Part shown: piece after piece, positions 62,091-64,000 of the stretch
Layout: each line of letters starts with the position of its first letter
Numbering within the stretch: position 1 is the first letter of the stretch
Source: BTRG01 sp036986275
GTDB taxonomy: Bacteria > Pseudomonadota > Gammaproteobacteria > Acidiferrobacterales > SZUA-150
Assembly (NCBI GenBank): GCA_036986275.1
Contig: BTRG01000001.1
Coordinates: 1-64,000, forward strand
Length of the DNA: 64,000 nucleotides
Reading direction: 5' to 3'
Position numbers and translations under genes: made by a program
The notes under the pieces: generated by a model
Databases searched by the model: none
What the model was told of the DNA's origin: nothing
The model's input: only the letters and a program-made list of their open reading frames with translations

Positions 62091-62151
62091 TGGGCATCGC
62101 CCACCAACAGGGCATGGATAGGGCGTAATTGGTGGATGGTGCCCACCCTAC
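62091..62151. repeat. REP-like imperfect hairpin
   Basis: GGGCATCGCCCACCAA (62092-62107) pairs imperfectly with TTGGTGGATGGTGCCC (62129-62144), and GCCCACCCTAC at 62141-62151 matches the GTAGGGTGGGC unit found before cheB. It lies between the small protein and the HDOD gene. Confidence 0.65.
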
Positions 62152-62175
62152 AACTACTACGGAGTCCAGGTTGAC

Positions 62176-63078
62176 ATGACCACTGATTTCGCATTTTCCC
62201 CGCAGGCCGAATCGGGCACGACGGCAAACCCAAAAAGGTCGCCGCTCACTCGTGCCACGCTGGAAAAGGAGATTCAGCAGTTGCCAGCACTGTCGGTGAT
62301 CGTCACAGAAGTTTTGACCATGATTGACCGGGGTGATGTTGAGCTTGTGGTGATAATGCAAAAGATCGGCCAGGATCAGGCGCTGGCGGCGCGCATTCTG
62401 CGGGTGGTGAACTCACCGTTCTACGGTTTTTCCCGCCACATCGGCTCCCTCAAGGATGCGGGCATGATGCTCGGCGTGCATACCCTGTACAACATTGTCA
62501 TGGCGGCCGGCATCATGGGCCATTTTCCGCCGGGCGAGGACCAGGGTTTCGACCGGCTGAGTTTCTGGCAACACGCCATTGGCACCGGCGTGGCCGCCAA
62601 GGTGCTGGCCGGCCATTGTGGACTGCATCAGGAAACCGCCTTCACCGCGGGACTGCTGCACGATATCGGCAAGCTGGTGATGGCGGCCTATTTTCCGGCC
62701 GATTTCGACCGGGTGCTGGCCGCACGGAACGCACAGGATTGTTTGCTGAAAGATGCGGAACAGCTGGTGCTGGGGTTCGATCACACACTGGTGGGGGCCA
62801 AGGTAGCGCAGAAATGGAAACTGCCGGTGGCGATTATCGAGGCCATACGCCATCATCACACCCCCGATTTAGTTACCGATAGACCGTACACCGCCCTGGT
62901 ACATGTGGCCGATATCCTCTGCCGTGGGCTGGAGATCGGTCATGGTGGAGACATGCTGATTCCCGCCCTGGATGTGGCGGCCATGCAGCGCCTGGGGCTG
63001 GGTTGGGAGGTGTTGCGCGCCGCCTTGTCGGAAATCGAGGCACTGAATGCCAGCGCCAATCTCATGGCAGAGCAATGA
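62176..63078 (+). CDS. HDOD-domain signal protein
   Basis: A 300-residue HDOD protein. LEKEIQQLPALSVIVTEVLTM starts the domain; ILRVVNSPFYG and AGLLHDIGKLVMAAYFP are typical. HDOD proteins lack the phosphodiesterase activity of HD-GYP and act as adaptors in signalling. It stands between the receiver genes and a histidine kinase, apparently in one transcript with them. Confidence 0.93.
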   Translation: MTTDFAFSPQAESGTTANPKRSPLTRATLEKEIQQLPALSVIVTEVLTMIDRGDVELVVIMQKIGQDQALAARILRVVNSPFYGFSRHIGSLKDAGMMLGVHTLYNIVMAAGIMGHFPPGEDQGFDRLSFWQHAIGTGVAAKVLAGHCGLHQETAFTAGLLHDIGKLVMAAYFPADFDRVLAARNAQDCLLKDAEQLVLGFDHTLVGAKVAQKWKLPVAIIEAIRHHHTPDLVTDRPYTALVHVADILCRGLEIGHGGDMLIPALDVAAMQRLGLGWEVLRAALSEIEALNASANLMAEQ

Positions 63079-63079
63079 G

Positions 63080-64000
63080 ATGGGCATCGCGGCCATGTCC
63101 TTCCGGCGTAAGACCGTCCTGGGTATCGCCACTATCGAGGCGGTGCTGTTGCTGATACTGGTGGGCACCGGGCTTGGTTTTATGCACCAGAGTAACGAGC
63201 AGGAGCTGATTAAGCGTGCTACTACCACTGTCGCCCTGTTTGCTACCACAACCAAGGACGCGGTGCTAGCCACCGATCTGGCCTCGTTGGAGAGTTTTGT
63301 CCATGAGGTGGTAAAAAATCCGGGCTTGGTCTACGCGCGGGTGCGGGATAGGGACGGTATGGTATTGGCACAAGCGGGTGACGCAGCGGCACTGGCACGT
63401 CCTTTTGTCGCCGATGTGCAGGTGGACGACGCTACCGACGGTGTGCTCGATACCTACGAAGAAATCCGCGCCGCCGGTACGACCTATGGCCAGGTCGAGA
63501 TGGGGCTGTCCATACGGGAGATCTATGCGGCCCTGGCGAACGCACGTCAATGGGCCACGGGGATCGCGGTGATGGAAATGGGGCTGGTGGCGCTGTTTTC
63601 CTTCGTGCTCGGGACCTATCTTACGCGCCAGTTAAAAAGCCTTAAACAGGCCGCCGAGCGGGTTGCCGATGGGGATCTGGGTTTTCAGGTGCCGATCAAG
63701 GGCCGGGACGAACTGGCCCGCACGGCCATGGCTTTTAACGAAATGTCGCAGCGGTTACGACAGTTTAATGACGAACTGGAGCAACGGGTGGCCCAGCGCA
63801 CTGCCGAACTGGTCCAGGTTCAGCGGCAGTTGCAGGACGATCTCGAGCGACGCAAGAAAATGGGCGAGGCTTTGCATCGGGAGAAACAGCAACAAAGGGA
63901 ATTGTTTCGAAAATTGGAACAGGCCCACAATCAGTTATTACAATCCGAGAAATTGGCCTCTATCGGCCAGTTAGCCGCCGGCGTGGCCCACGAGATCAAT
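63080..64000 (+). CDS. sensor histidine kinase, N-terminal part (runs off window)
   Basis: The frame is open from ATG at 63080 to the last base, 307 codons. One membrane helix (about residues 13-33), a periplasmic sensor of about 115 residues, a second helix (about 155-177), HAMP (RVADGDLGFQVPIKGRDELA), a coiled coil and the start of HisKA (ASIGQLAAGVAHEIN) are present. The histidine is in VAHEIN. It follows the HDOD gene by one base. Catalytic and any further domains lie beyond the window. Confidence 0.9.
   Translation, partial: MGIAAMSFRRKTVLGIATIEAVLLLILVGTGLGFMHQSNEQELIKRATTTVALFATTTKDAVLATDLASLESFVHEVVKNPGLVYARVRDRDGMVLAQAGDAAALARPFVADVQVDDATDGVLDTYEEIRAAGTTYGQVEMGLSIREIYAALANARQWATGIAVMEMGLVALFSFVLGTYLTRQLKSLKQAAERVADGDLGFQVPIKGRDELARTAMAFNEMSQRLRQFNDELEQRVAQRTAELVQVQRQLQDDLERRKKMGEALHREKQQQRELFRKLEQAHNQLLQSEKLASIGQLAAGVAHEIN

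Overview
This 64 kb stretch is chromosomal DNA of a gammaproteobacterium. The evidence is the gene order def-fmt-rsmB beside lysM-dprA-smg-topA, the ntrYX-trkAH block, lipid A acyltransferases, mpl and mltA. Thiosulfate import and DsrE/TusA-type sulfur relay genes suggest a sulfur-metabolising lineage. A genus cannot be named from the sequence alone. I see no rRNA, tRNA, CRISPR array, replication origin or intact prophage.

Region 1 (1-1833) is an AT-rich accessory end with a HEPN-like small protein, an exported protein and a long perfect hairpin. Region 2 (1834-11402, all minus strand) is a compact sulfur/redox block. From upstream to downstream it holds a YHS microprotein, a Cys-rich PAS-LuxR regulator, two DsrE-like proteins, a short DsrH/TusB-like protein, an ArnT-like glycosyltransferase, a YeeE/TsuA-type transporter, a TusA-like protein, two paralogous single-helix microproteins, an FAD oxidoreductase and a B12-type radical SAM enzyme. 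A near-perfect FNR-type site lies in front of the regulator.

Region 3 (11842-15542) is the activated-methyl cycle, metK, ahcY and metF, with a clear SAH riboswitch before ahcY. Region 4 (15543-17606) is a scar zone: a transposase C-terminus, a HicAB-like pair, and a frameshifted methyltransferase fused to a decapitated IS200/IS605 transposase. Region 5 (17689-20517) has three tandem LpxL/LpxM-type acyltransferases.

Region 6 (20523-30281, minus) is a tightly overlapping operon def-fmt-rsmB-DUF4390-ntrY-ntrX-trkA-trkH. Its NtrX has lost sigma-54 activator residues. Region 7 (30466-41886, plus) carries lysM, dprA, smg, topA, mltA, a lipoprotein, a membrane protein, mpl, a dsbA-like gene and an acetolactate synthase.

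Region 8 (41920-64000, plus) is signal transduction. It starts with a broken PAS fragment, a NarX-like kinase and a NarL-like regulator. A chemosensory cluster follows: short MCP, CheY, STAS, CheA, PAS-type MCP, CheW, CheR, CheB. After it come three genes with paralogous N-terminal receivers feeding a hybrid kinase, a GGDEF-EAL enzyme and a PAS module, then a small HD-GYP-N-like protein, an HDOD protein and a histidine kinase that runs off the window. CheA carries a tandem segment resembling the MshEN c-di-GMP-binding domain, which could tie the c-di-GMP enzyme encoded downstream to the chemosensory kinase.
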